From Alnus glutinosa (lineage: Eukaryota > Streptophyta > Magnoliopsida > Fagales > Betulaceae), in contig NC_084886.1 of assembly GCF_958979055.1 (NCBI RefSeq), forward strand, positions 37,158,154-37,222,153: 64,000 bases of DNA, written 5' to 3'. Shown here in pieces: positions 44,100-53,465 of this stretch. The position numbers were made by a program, and so were the translations under genes. Within the stretch, counting starts at the first letter, position 1; every line of letters starts with the position of its first letter. The notes under the pieces are model-generated. The model saw nothing but the letters and a program-made list of their open reading frames with translations. It did no database searches and was not told the DNA's origin.

Positions 44100-45136
44100 T
44101 CCAAGTATTGAACAACCTTCAACCCAAGTAGTAGATGAGTCAGGGATTGAAATCGCATCAATAATTAATGTAAGGAATTCGTATTTAGGAAGGGAGTTGA
44201 TTTTCTGGGTTGATTTTCGTCGGGAGGGAGGTTCCTCCCTCCCTCCCCCGGTGGTGTTGCCTCCTAGCCCTTCTAGGGCTATGAAGTTTTTTTTTTTTTT
44301 TTTTGGTGTGTACCAGTGGAAGTAGATTTCTCCCAACCATTAGGGCTGTAGAGCTTTTGTTGCCCCCTGTAGATTCAGTGGTGGCTGTTCTTCTCCGAGT
44401 CTTTACAAGGATTTGGAGTTTTTGTGTTGGTTTTTCTTCTTCTCGTTCTCTGACAAGAGGTTCATCTTGAGACGTCCGGTAGGGAGTCGTTGTTATCGTT
44501 CGTGTCACCGATGGAGGGTTTTGGTCGGACTTCATCTTTTCATCTATTTTTTTACGCCAGATCTGTGCTTTTCCATTGGCTTCTGAGAGACACGCGCCAC
44601 TCAGATGGGTCCACTGTCGTCTTCTGGTCCTGCCGTTGTTTGCATCGGCAGTGTGGGTTACTGGTGACCGACGCGTGGCGGTCACGAGCCAGGGAGGTCT
44701 TCTTCTAGAGCAGCATGTGACGGTCATGCTCCGCCTTTTTTTCGTCGTGCAAAGGTGGCACCCAGAGGCTGACCTGCTGTTTGGTAGCTTCGAGGGTGGC
44801 GCGTGTCATACACGTGCCGGCCTTCGGCGATGACAGTGCCCCTACTGCCTACTTAGGTTGATTTTTCTGTTAGATGTGTTTGTGTATTCCTTTGTTATTA
44901 AATACAGTCTGCCTATGTATGGCTTAAATTTTATTAGAATTTTTCATTGTAAGGGAGGCTTAAATGTAATTCTAGTGAGATTTGTAATTCTACCTAGGCA
45001 ACTGTTTTTTAAGTCAGATACTTCTGTCTTAGAGTGTTGGGGGGGGGGGGGGGGGGGTCTGTCCCTCATTTCTCAACTTGTACGCCTTCGGGCTTTTCAG
45101 AATCAATGATATTTGTTAAAACAAATAAAAAAAAAA
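44100..45136 (+). mobile_element. Poly(A)-ended retroposon remnant
   Basis: A GC-richer island that ends CGGGCTTTTCAGAATCAATG, then TTTGTTAAAAC and an A-run at 45,127-45,136, the usual finish of a plant LINE 3' UTR. Open stretches on both strands (44185-44727 minus, 44490-44833 plus) have no recognised domain. The left edge is unclear. Confidence 0.45.
45039..45057 (+). repeat. Poly-G tract of 19 bases
   Basis: An uninterrupted G run within the retroposon remnant. Confidence 0.85.
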
Positions 45137-45660
45137 TGGAGGGGAGTTGGATAATCAATTTGTACATGTTCAATCTTGTCATGAAATAGAAAACAGACAA
45201 CCAAATAAACATTATCGCAACAATCATTATACAACAAGAACTAGGAAACCGTCAACAATGAACAAAAAGGGACAAAGAGATCATGCAAAAACTGTCTTTT
45301 ATTCCTGTGTATTACATTTTGTCTGTTACATTATCTTTCTTGCTTGTTTAATTACTATTCTATGTTCTTTTAGTCCTTGTTCGATTATTCCTTTCTTTAA
45401 TGAGCATAATATGTTTGGAATCCAACTCTTGCTTAATTACTGCTCAATTTTTACTTATAAATCTATACTAAATCAACTGGAGCCATATATGTTTATCCAA
45501 TTGGCATTTCATATAGTCGAATACAGGAAGCCTTGATAACATCAACACATCAACATCAATGTATGATGTATCTGTACTTGATGATTCTAGGTGTAAGAAT
45601 TTATCAAATGTTTTCTACTGTTATTTAGATCCCAGATTGTGAGTTTATCCCCATCTTTAG
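45137..45660. other. Upstream flank of GRAS copy 1
   Basis: The frame at 45147-45536 has no recognised family. CCTTGATAACATCA near 45,532 and AGATCCCAGATT near 45,629 recur before GRAS copy 2 (near 52,029 and 52,190), so the duplicated unit includes this flank. Confidence 0.5.
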
Positions 45661-46858
45661 ATGGAAAACAGGGTGTTCTCTTTTGAAGAGTTTGGCTTTG
45701 ATGGAGTTGAAGCTGAATTTAGATGTTATGATAAAGAATGGAAGAAGTGAATGGTGGGAAATACGTCCAGAGGGAATTACAGGAAGGAGCAGAGGATTGG
45801 GTTTCTGACTTTGGTTTCTATCAAGAGGGCTTATTAGAGGAAGGATTCCTCTTCTCCAAATATCAACAAGAAGAAGAGCAGCAAGTATCATTCTCAGACA
45901 ATGGGCTTCTTATTGTCTAACCACCGCTGCAAACATGTCTAGAGGAAATTGGTGAACTCCCAACTCCAGTTCCAAAAGTTGAACCCAAGTAGGAAAAGCG
46001 GCAGCCATTTTCATTAGCCTCACTTGAGCTCCTAAACAACTTTAGAAATAGGCTTAAACGGTTGAATGACATGACTTGTGTAGAGGAGGAAGGCCATAAA
46101 TTGTCAACTGAGGAAATCATAAGGCTTGCTGGAGCAAAGTTCATCCAGTCCTCTTCCCAAACCGTTGATGATCTTTCCATGCTTAGCCATCCTTTTGATT
46201 TTTCCTTCTATGGCCTTTCCAATGAAGAGACCAAAGATGTGGAGCTTGCTGGATTCCTTTTTGCTTCTGCTGAGAAAGTAGGATGTCAACAGTTTGACCG
46301 TGCAAGCATGCTGCTCAAGGAGTGCGATCGGTGGTCTTCCAATACAGGGGACCCTGTTGGCCGAGTGGTTTACTATTTTTCTAAAGCTCTCCAGGAGAAG
46401 ATTGGTCGAGAAAAAGGAAGAATCACATCAAATGACTTGGGAAAAAGACAGTCTATTGACGTCGATGAGGCAATGATGAGTTTAAACCCCACCAAGCTTG
46501 CATCTCATGAAGACATTCCCTTGTCCCAGGTTGCACAATTTGTTGGAATCCAACCCATTATAGAAAGCATGGCCGAGGTGAGGAAGATTCACATAATTGA
46601 TCTTGCCGTTCGGAATGGGATGCAATGGACAATCTTGATGCAAGCTGTTGCAACCCGACATGAATGCCCTCTTGAGCTTCTCAAGATTACTGCTGTTGGA
46701 ACTACTTCAGAACATATAATTGAGCAAACAGGTAAGCAGTTTGCAAGTTTTGCTGAGACAGTGAACTTACCCTTTTCTTTCAAGGTAGTTACGGTATCAG
46801 ACATGGTGGACCTCATAGAAGATCTTTTTGAGGTAGATGCTGATGAAACAATTGTTGT

Positions 46859-47254
46859 TGATGCAATCAAATAATAAAATGAAACAAAAGAAAAGGATAT
46901 GGGCTACTTCGAGAGAGCTGTGAGCTCCAATGGCTACTTCGAGAGAGCCTTGATCTCCAAAACATCCAAAAAAATCTAGGTTTTCATAATATTCAGCATG
47001 TTTATTCATTGAGTAGGATTACACTTAAATAGATGACGGCTAGGTCATAAGACATAACCATTAGGTCTAGCCGTCATAACACAATGCAGGAAAATAAACT
47101 AAGAAGGAAATAACTAATGGAAAATACATTCCTTATTAAACTAAATACTTAAGGAAATAAAATATGGAGAATTAAACTCCTTATTCCAGCCGGCTTGGGG
47201 TTGCTTGGTGGCTACGGTAGTGCCACCTAGCCCTAGGAAAATCTGAATGTATCA
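46859..47254 (-). repeat. 3' LTR of the small element
   Basis: 396 bp, ending GTATCA. It contains ATGACGGCTAG...CTAGCCGTCAT (47033-47077), an 11 bp stem. The words GGCTACTTCGAGAGAGC are duplicated at about 46,899 and 46,931, a 32 bp internal repeat that the 6818 family lacks. Confidence 0.85.
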
Positions 47255-47272
47255 TCCCTCTCCCCTAACATC

Positions 47273-47404
47273 TTACTTGTCCCCAAGGAAGAATTCTGGT
47301 TTTGCAAAAATTAGTCCCTGCCCTTCCAACCTTGGCTTCATCTCTTCTTCCTCCTTCACATTCTGCTCCAGCATCTCCTTGTCAAAAACATCGCAAAGAA
47401 CAAC
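47273..47404 (-). pseudogene. Chromovirus 3' coding remnant in the small element
   Basis: Minus-strand text LCDVFDKEMLEQNVKEEEEM then GLIFAKPEFFLGDK stands directly before the polypurine tract. The FFLGDK end matches the FFLRDKE at the same place in the Reina-like element, so this is the tail of the original pol frame. Confidence 0.5.
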
Positions 47405-47605
47405 CTTTTGAAAATCCTTAAAAGCTGGAAAACTATAAGGCCAGCTTTGGACTTCATTCATCATCTGTATTTAGCATCCTCCCATAGCCAAAATGGATCA
47501 TCTCCGATAGGTGCAGAATTATGATAGATAAATACTAGGCCAAAAACCTTCTTCCATGGCTCACCAGTTCTGAATTTCGGCACCAAGTCTTGTCCAGCAT
47601 AGTGA
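47405..47605 (-). pseudogene. Captured fragment of a rhamnogalacturonate lyase gene
   Basis: Minus strand reads [40 protein letters not shown] and WEDAKY, and after a one-base shift [20 protein letters not shown]. This is the [21 protein letters not shown] and NEVQSWPYSFP region of plant rhamnogalacturonate lyases (PL4 family), cell-wall pectin enzymes. The piece is about 66 residues with no intron, so it probably derives from one exon or from spliced RNA. It is joined to the ATPase fragment at AAH/HY. No other part of the lyase is present. Confidence 0.75.
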
Positions 47606-47735
47606 GCAGCCTTGCCAAAAAATGTATGAATTCCAGTAGCAATGACCACGGCTTCTATCTCTCCCTGTTTGCATGTCGAACCTGAATAAACACTATCACC
47701 AGGGCCTTCAACACTAATTATATCACCAGGAACGC
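47603..47735 (-). pseudogene. Captured fragment of a plasma-membrane H+-ATPase gene
   Basis: Minus strand reads [18 protein letters not shown] then [20 protein letters not shown] and FGKAAH. The second part is nearly identical to the actuator-domain end of plant P3A H+-ATPases (AHA family). Between VPGDIIS and PGDSVYSG about 38 residues normal for the family, including the TGES loop, are missing, so the piece was shortened before or after capture. It is fused in the same orientation to the lyase fragment. It cannot pump protons. Confidence 0.8.
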
Positions 47736-47744
47736 ATTCTGCTT

Positions 47745-48134
47745 GTACTCTTCAATAGGAACATGTTGTCCATGTTGTCGTTCACTGGTTCTCCCCAAAA
47801 GAGCTGCATCCTTAGCCCCAAAGAAAAGTGTTGTGGCAACCGGAGGTTTTGTAGAACCCTCAGCTTTCTTGTTTCTTGTTCGCGTCTCTAACACCGCTTG
47901 GGGCTTTGGCATCAACCGGTCACTTTTTGTTGTCGGAGAGGTGCGTGGTGGAGAAAAACTTTCAATTCTTTTCCTGATCTCCTCCATCCGTTTGCTTGCT
48001 TCTTCTTTGTACGCAAGGAATTCTGACCGCATCTTGTCTAGCCTCACTCGTTCCTCTTCATTCCAAAAAGACATGGTGATGATGTGGATCGGAGATTGTT
48101 GTAGAAAACAATCAACCTTCGCTCTGATACCACT
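47745..48134 (-). other. gag-like leader ORF of the small element
   Basis: The minus-strand frame 48146-47718 contains MSFWNEEERVRLDKMRSEF, then KEEASKRMEEIRKRIESF and a basic Pro-rich stretch SPPRTSPTTKSDRLMPKP. Its position after the 5' LTR and its charged helix recall the coiled N-terminus of chromovirus gag, but I see no sequence match to the gag at 11,163-11,560. The 3' part (FFGAKDAALLGRTSERQHG) may be a third captured fragment of unknown origin. Confidence 0.4.
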
Positions 48135-48530
48135 TAATGCAATCAAATAATAAAAAGAAACAAAAGAAAAGGATATGGGCTACTTCGAGAGAGCTGTGAT
48201 CTCCAATGGCTACTTCGAGAGAGCCTTGATCTCTAAAACAACCAAAAAGGTCTAGGTTTTCATAATATTCAGCATGTTTATTCATTGAGTAGGATTACAC
48301 TTAAATAGATGACGGCTAGGTCATAAGACATAACCATTAGGTCTAACTGTCATAACACAATGCAGGAAAATAAACTAAGAAGGAAATAACTAATGGAAAA
48401 TACATTCCTTATTAAACTAAATACTTAAGGAAATAAAATATGGAGAATTAAACTCCTTATTCCAGTCGGCTTGGGGTTGCTTGGTGGCTACGGTAGTGCC
48501 ACCTAGTCCTAGGAAAATCTGAACGTATCA
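48135..48530 (-). repeat. 5' LTR of the small element
   Basis: 396 bp. Its first dinucleotide is TA rather than TG. A primer-site-like word (minus GGTATCAGAGC) adjoins it at about 48,121-48,131. Confidence 0.85.
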
Positions 48531-49064
48531 GCTATCTACTCTAAATACTTCCTGAGGAGCATGATTTCACAGCCAAAGCGGCTGGAATCTATAATGGGAG
48601 TGGTCAGAAGTATCAATCCATGTATAATGGTTGTCACTGAAGTTGAGGCAAACCACATTTCACCTGCTTTTGTGAGCCGTTTTATTGAAGCTCTTTTCTT
48701 CTTCAGTGCATACTTTGATTGCCTGGAAACTTTTATGAAACGGGATGATCCAAACAGAATGATCATAGAATCAGAATACTTTGGTGAGTGAGTTCGGAGT
48801 ATAGTGGTAGCAGAGGGAGAAGAAAGGAAGATTCGACATGTAAAGATTGATGTGTGGAGAGCCTTTTTTGGGCTGTTTGGAATGGTGGATACAGAATTAA
48901 GCATGTCATCCTTGGATCAAGCATGCCTGGTGGTTAAGAAATTTGATTGTGAGAAGTCTTGCACGCTTGATATGAATGGGAAATGCTTGATTATTGGGTG
49001 GAAGGGTACACCAATTCATTCTCTCTATTTGGAAGTTCCTTTTACCATAATAGAAAGGCCCTAG

Positions 49065-49410
49065 AATTGGTGGATTAGAATTTTTTCAGGACATATTTAT
49101 TTGATGATTGTAATCGTCAGAGCCGCATCTCACATACTATTGCTTTTTAGAACCCTGTTTTATTTAACTTGACAAAGTGGAAGGTGCTTCTCATGATGAT
49201 TAAAATCCCACATGCCTATGATGTTTGCTATACTTTCTTGAACTTGTATGAGCATTTTCTTTTGTCATTTTGGAGTAACAATGTAAATGTAACAAATGCT
49301 TTTCTTAGATCGTTACAAATGATATTAGAGTAATTTAGTAACACCATGTCGCACTGAGATACTGCATATTAGGGCCCTAACGAGAATGTAATGGATGTGA
49401 GTGGGAAAAA
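49065..49410. other. 3' flank of GRAS copy 1
   Basis: Likely former 3' UTR and flank. No other feature is seen. Confidence 0.35.
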
Positions 49411-51552
49411 TTGTGATAATCCAGAAAGTTAATCCCATATTGGGTGGGTAGATTGCTCATATTGAAAAAGTGTAGGGGATGTCAACTCAAGTCCGCATCC
49501 CATATGCTAGAGACTCCTAAGATCCTCAATAGAAGACAACCATGCTTGCTAGTGGGTCTACATCTATCTCTTTAACCTAAAACAACAATCTTTGTAATTG
49601 TAGGGTTATCACAATTACATAGACGGATTATTGATCAGTCCACGGTCTCAGTAGGTATAAAGATCACTGTCCTTATTATGAGCCTGCTTTTTGAAAAACA
49701 TGTCTACACGTAATTATAATAACAACTATGATTGGTTTTATAAAAAGAAGTGTGTTTTCTTATAAAGGCATAGCTATAAAAATAAGCACATGCAGCAGAG
49801 TAATTTATTCATACATAAAAATTTATTATATTTTTTCTTAGTTGTGTGTTTACTACATATAAGCTTAGTTGTAAGTGCATACATATATTTCGCGTCCCAT
49901 ATCATAAAATATATACATACAAGTACATCCAAAGCAAGAAAACAGTCATAAATATTAATGATTCATATGCCATGTCTTCTTCTTATTATCCCACTTACTC
50001 TCTTGGGAGTGCTTCCTGATGGCTTTCTTTGAGGACTGACTTCTCTAATTTATAGCTTATTGAGGACTAACTCTCCTGGGATTGGCTCCTAAGCATGGGC
50101 ATGGTGCCCAATCTTATTCTTATTCATGTTCTCAACACTAGGGCTAGCTCCTGTGTTGGGGCCTAGCATCCACTTCATTACATATCTTATTATTCATTTA
50201 ATGCAGCATATATGCATTAAATCTCTTGATGACGATGCATATCATCTTACATTTCATAAATCATAAAGCATCTTAAAACATATAAAAAATTATGTAAATG
50301 ATCATATTATCTCATAAAATGGCTAAATGCATTTTTTTCTTTTCATAAATTATGCGGTAATTAACAACATTTCATTTCATAAAACATCTATCTTAACATA
50401 TCACACTAAAGTAAATAATTGTATAAGTTCATAAAATAATCATGCTCAATTTCTAAAAAAAAAATCATATTTAAAAATAGGTATAAAGTCTTGGTAAGTA
50501 ATTATGCTTACCTCTTCTCTGTAGACCTCTTTATTGGACTCCTGATTTTATTCTTCGATTCTAGTGCTCACTGTAATTTACTGCCCTCGCAAGCGACAAT
50601 ATATTAGTTCTAAATTATTTTTTTAAAATGACAAAATAACGACCTTTTAATATCTCTTCCTATACTATGTCAAAAAATGGACAGCATAATGACATATTTA
50701 CAAATTGTAAATACCTCGCAAGCATGTCACCGTGGTAGTGCATGCATGGTACTATTTACGTGATAGTATTTATACGATATATTTAGGTTTTATACGATTA
50801 TCCTAAACATGTTAGATTCTTATTATTTATTTGAGTAGAGTAACATCATTTCTACATCATCACATTATTATTTGGCCTTTAGGACGATAAGATATAATCA
50901 TTTTATTAAAATATTATGACGTTACTTGGGCATTATAACATCGTTATTATAAAATTCTCAACTTCACTTGGACATTACAACGATGTCATTATAATTTTTT
51001 CATAATTAAAATACATATATATATATATATAGATATTGTTGACGTGTGTCGCAAAACGTTTTGAGTTCGTTTGGCCCGACTTTTAGTGTCCCAAAATTTC
51101 CCAATTTTTATTTAATTAGACTTCGAAACATATTCCGATTGACCGTAAATTTTACCATGTGTTTCTGATGTGTAAAAGACCATACTGTAATTTTTTCATC
51201 GAAAAGTCATTAGAATTGAATTTCAATTTCTAAATCACACACCTTAATTCCTTATAATTACATTTCCGTATTCCTTTACGATATCCAACTTTATTAAGTG
51301 TTATTTTCTTCCATAAATCTCAAATATAGCCTTCCAAAAGGCTTTTCTTGTCCGGCCAATTAATAATTTCTCGTTTCAAGAATAAATTAAGACCTTTAAA
51401 TATAAATGAATATTATTTCCATAAGTATTCCCACACTTCTTTTATAAATATTATTTCATAAATTATCATTAAATAATCCAAAGATTATTATTTAGTCTTA
51501 ATTTTTCAAATAAAAACTCCTATATTAAGGAGTCAAAATTTGGGGTGTTACA
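49411..51552 (+). mobile_element. Probable solo LTR, about 2.1 kb
   Basis: Starts TGTGATAATCC and ends GGGGTGTTACA, inverted ends of the same kind as the 1773 and 60,424 LTRs. Non-coding and AT-rich, with a stem-loop GGTAAG-TAATTATG-CTTACC at 50493-50512 in the place where those LTRs have theirs. The 5-mers outside (AAAAT, AGATC) do not match, so the boundaries or its history are uncertain. Confidence 0.55.
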
Positions 51553-52227
51553 AGATCTTCTTCTCCAATGAAGGTCACACAACCACTCTAATATTTTTTT
51601 AAGAAAATTTCTAATTTTTTAAATAATAAGTTAGCTCATACTTATATTTTAAATAATAAGTAAGCTCATACTTATTTTTTAAATAATATGCACACTGAGC
51701 GTTCCAATACAGGGATCATATTTTTTAGGAGTATGGAATTTGGGATTCTGCAATACCAAGAGTCCAAGACCAAGCGTTGTTGTTTACTAAAATACTTACA
51801 TGGAATAAAGCAATCTCAATATTGTACCAAAAAAAAAAAGCAGATTGTCTCTCAACAGTGAATGGTATTGGTTTTGTAGTGTCGGGTTCGTATCAGATTC
51901 GCGAGTCGTATCAAAAATTGCCGACTCCAATTTCCTCCATATGTGCTCAATCATACGTCGTAGATTCTTGGTCATTTATATATGTCATTTGTTATTGTTC
52001 CTTTCTGGTTAGCAAATAGAGCAGGCTGCCTTGATAACATCACACTGAAGTTGATGTAAGAATTCGTCAAACGTGGGATACAATGATAAGGAATTTAGAA
52101 TAAGAAAATTAAACCTCGATCTTTCTTTTCATGTATATCTAGAACTTTTAAGTATATGAAACTAGTATACCACCTACCAAGTACAGTTGAGATCCCAGAT
52201 TAATTGCGAGTATATCTCCATTTTAAA
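51553..52227. other. Upstream flank of GRAS copy 2
   Basis: Contains a 30 bp tandem repeat at 51616-51690 and the short segments shared with the flank of copy 1. No gene is seen. Confidence 0.45.
51616..51690. repeat. 30 bp tandem repeat, about 2.5 units
   Basis: The units share TTTTAAATAATAAGT.AGCTC then ATACTTAT; the last unit is partial. Confidence 0.75.
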
Positions 52228-53110
52228 ATGGAAAATGAAGTGTTTTCTTTCCAAGAGTTTGGATTTGATGGAGTTGAAGCTAATTTTAGTTGTTCTGATA
52301 AAGGGTTGGAGAGTATGGAAGAAGTGAATGGTGGGAAACAATGGGGTCCTGAATTTTTGGTTTCTATAAAGAGGACTCACCAGAGGAAGGATTCCTTTTC
52401 TTCAACTATCAACAACAACAACAAGATTCTCGGTTTCTTGATGACCGGCACTTCGATATTGTCTCACCACCGCCTATTGCAAAGCTTGGTGAATTCACAA
52501 CACTAATTTCAGAAGTTGTACCCAAGAAGGAAAAGTGGCAGCCATTTTCTTTAGCCTCACTCGAGCTCCTAAACAACTATAGAAATAGGTTCAAACAGTC
52601 GAATGACATGCCATGCGCAAGGGTGGAAGGCTGAAAATTGTCAACGGAGGAAGTCATTAGGCTTGCCGGAGCAAAGTTCATCCAGTCATCTTCCCAATCC
52701 GCTGATGATGTTTCCATGCTTAGCCATCCTTTTGATTCTTCCTTCTATGGCCTCTCCAATGAAGAGACCGAGGATGTGATGCTTGTTGAATTCCTCTTCT
52801 CTTCTGTTGAGAAAGTAGGCTGCCAACAGTTCGACCGCACAAGCAGGCTGCTCAAACAGTGTGATCACTGGTGTTCCAATACAGGGAACCCTGTTCGGCG
52901 AGTGGTTTAATATTTCTCTAAAGCTCTCCAAGAGAAGATTGATCGAGAAACAGGAAGAATCCCATCAAAGGACTTGGGAAAAAGACAGTCTTTTGATGTC
53001 GATGAGGCAATGATGAGTTCAGATTCCACCATGCTTGCATCTCGTGAAGAACTTCCCTTCTCTAAGATTGCACAATTTTCTGGTATCCAAGCCATTGTAG
53101 AAAGCATAGC

Positions 53111-53430
53111 TATTACGAATATGCCTTCAACACACCTCAGCTGGACAGCTGGATTATTTTGTACAGATGGCACTCTCCTTGATTGCTTACATGGCAACTC
53201 CTGCGTCCATAAAAGATGCTCTTAGTAGAAGATTGTAGAAGCTTATTTGTTAGTCTGTTGTATAGATTCTTTCTGTTATTTTGCCTTTTTGATCTTCTGC
53301 GGCTGTATTCTTTTTCTTTCCCTTGTATAGCATTCTTTCCTATATATGCATGTAACCTGTTCAACGAAATGATATTCAGAATTTTTCTCTCAATACCTAT
53401 ACGTTCAATCTTTCATTCCAATATTTCTCA
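53111..53430 (+). repeat. 5' LTR of the copia element
   Basis: 320 bp, directly followed by the primer site. Confidence 0.9.
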
Positions 53431-53442
53431 TGGTATCAGAGC
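53431..53442 (+). other. Primer-binding site, initiator tRNA-Met
   Basis: TGGTATCAGAGC immediately after the LTR, a perfect match to the usual plant copia primer word. Confidence 0.9.
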
Positions 53443-53465
53443 ACCTCTGATTTTTTTTTTCTCTA

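Larger units (their letters stand above)
46859..48530 (-). mobile_element. Small non-autonomous LTR element with captured host-gene pieces
   Basis: The LTRs of 396 bp (46859-47254 and 48135-48530) share their ends and several internal blocks with the Reina-like element at 6818: TGATGCAATCAAATAATAAA, the CTACTTCGAGAGAGCC block and a hairpin around GACGGCTAG. The flanks GTTGT (46854-46858) and GCTAT (48531-48535) are each one change from GCTGT, which intact GRAS copy 2 has at this site, so they are a decayed 5 bp duplication. The interior is only 880 bp: a polypurine tract next to the 3' (left) LTR, a remnant of the chromovirus 3' coding end, two host-gene fragments and a gag-like start. No RT or integrase. 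The LTRs differ at about 12 positions (3%). Confidence 0.88.
45661..49064 (+). pseudogene. GRAS-domain regulator, copy 1, broken and split by an LTR element
   Basis: Likely start MENRVFSFEEFGFDGVEA at 45661. Relative to copy 2, about 10 bases are missing near 45,737, shifting the frame; two stops follow (near 45,918 and 45,988). The GRAS domain is then open from about 45,992: LSTEEIIRLAGAKFIQSSSQ, ELAGFLFASAEKVGCQQFD, VVYYFSKALQEKIGREKG, the VHIID-like KIHIIDLAVRNGMQW, and FSFKVVTVSDMVDLIEDLF. At 46,858 it is cut by the 46859-48530 element and resumes at 48,531 with RSMISQPKRLESIMGVVRS and FFFSAYFDCLETFMKRDD. It hits a further stop at about 48,789, then continues through the SAW-like WRAFFGLFGMVDTE to an end at 49,064. 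GRAS proteins are nuclear transcription regulators; this one resembles RGL/DELLA-like members of woody dicots but lacks a DELLA motif. It cannot make a full product. Confidence 0.88.

Noticed and set aside
44185-44727. A 180-codon minus-strand frame in the GC-richer island
   Set aside because: It overlaps frames on the plus strand, contains a run of Lys from the T-tract, and lies in a retroposon 3' region; no domain is recognised.
45147-45536. A 129-codon frame before GRAS copy 1
   Set aside because: No family signature, low-complexity composition, and not kept before GRAS copy 2.
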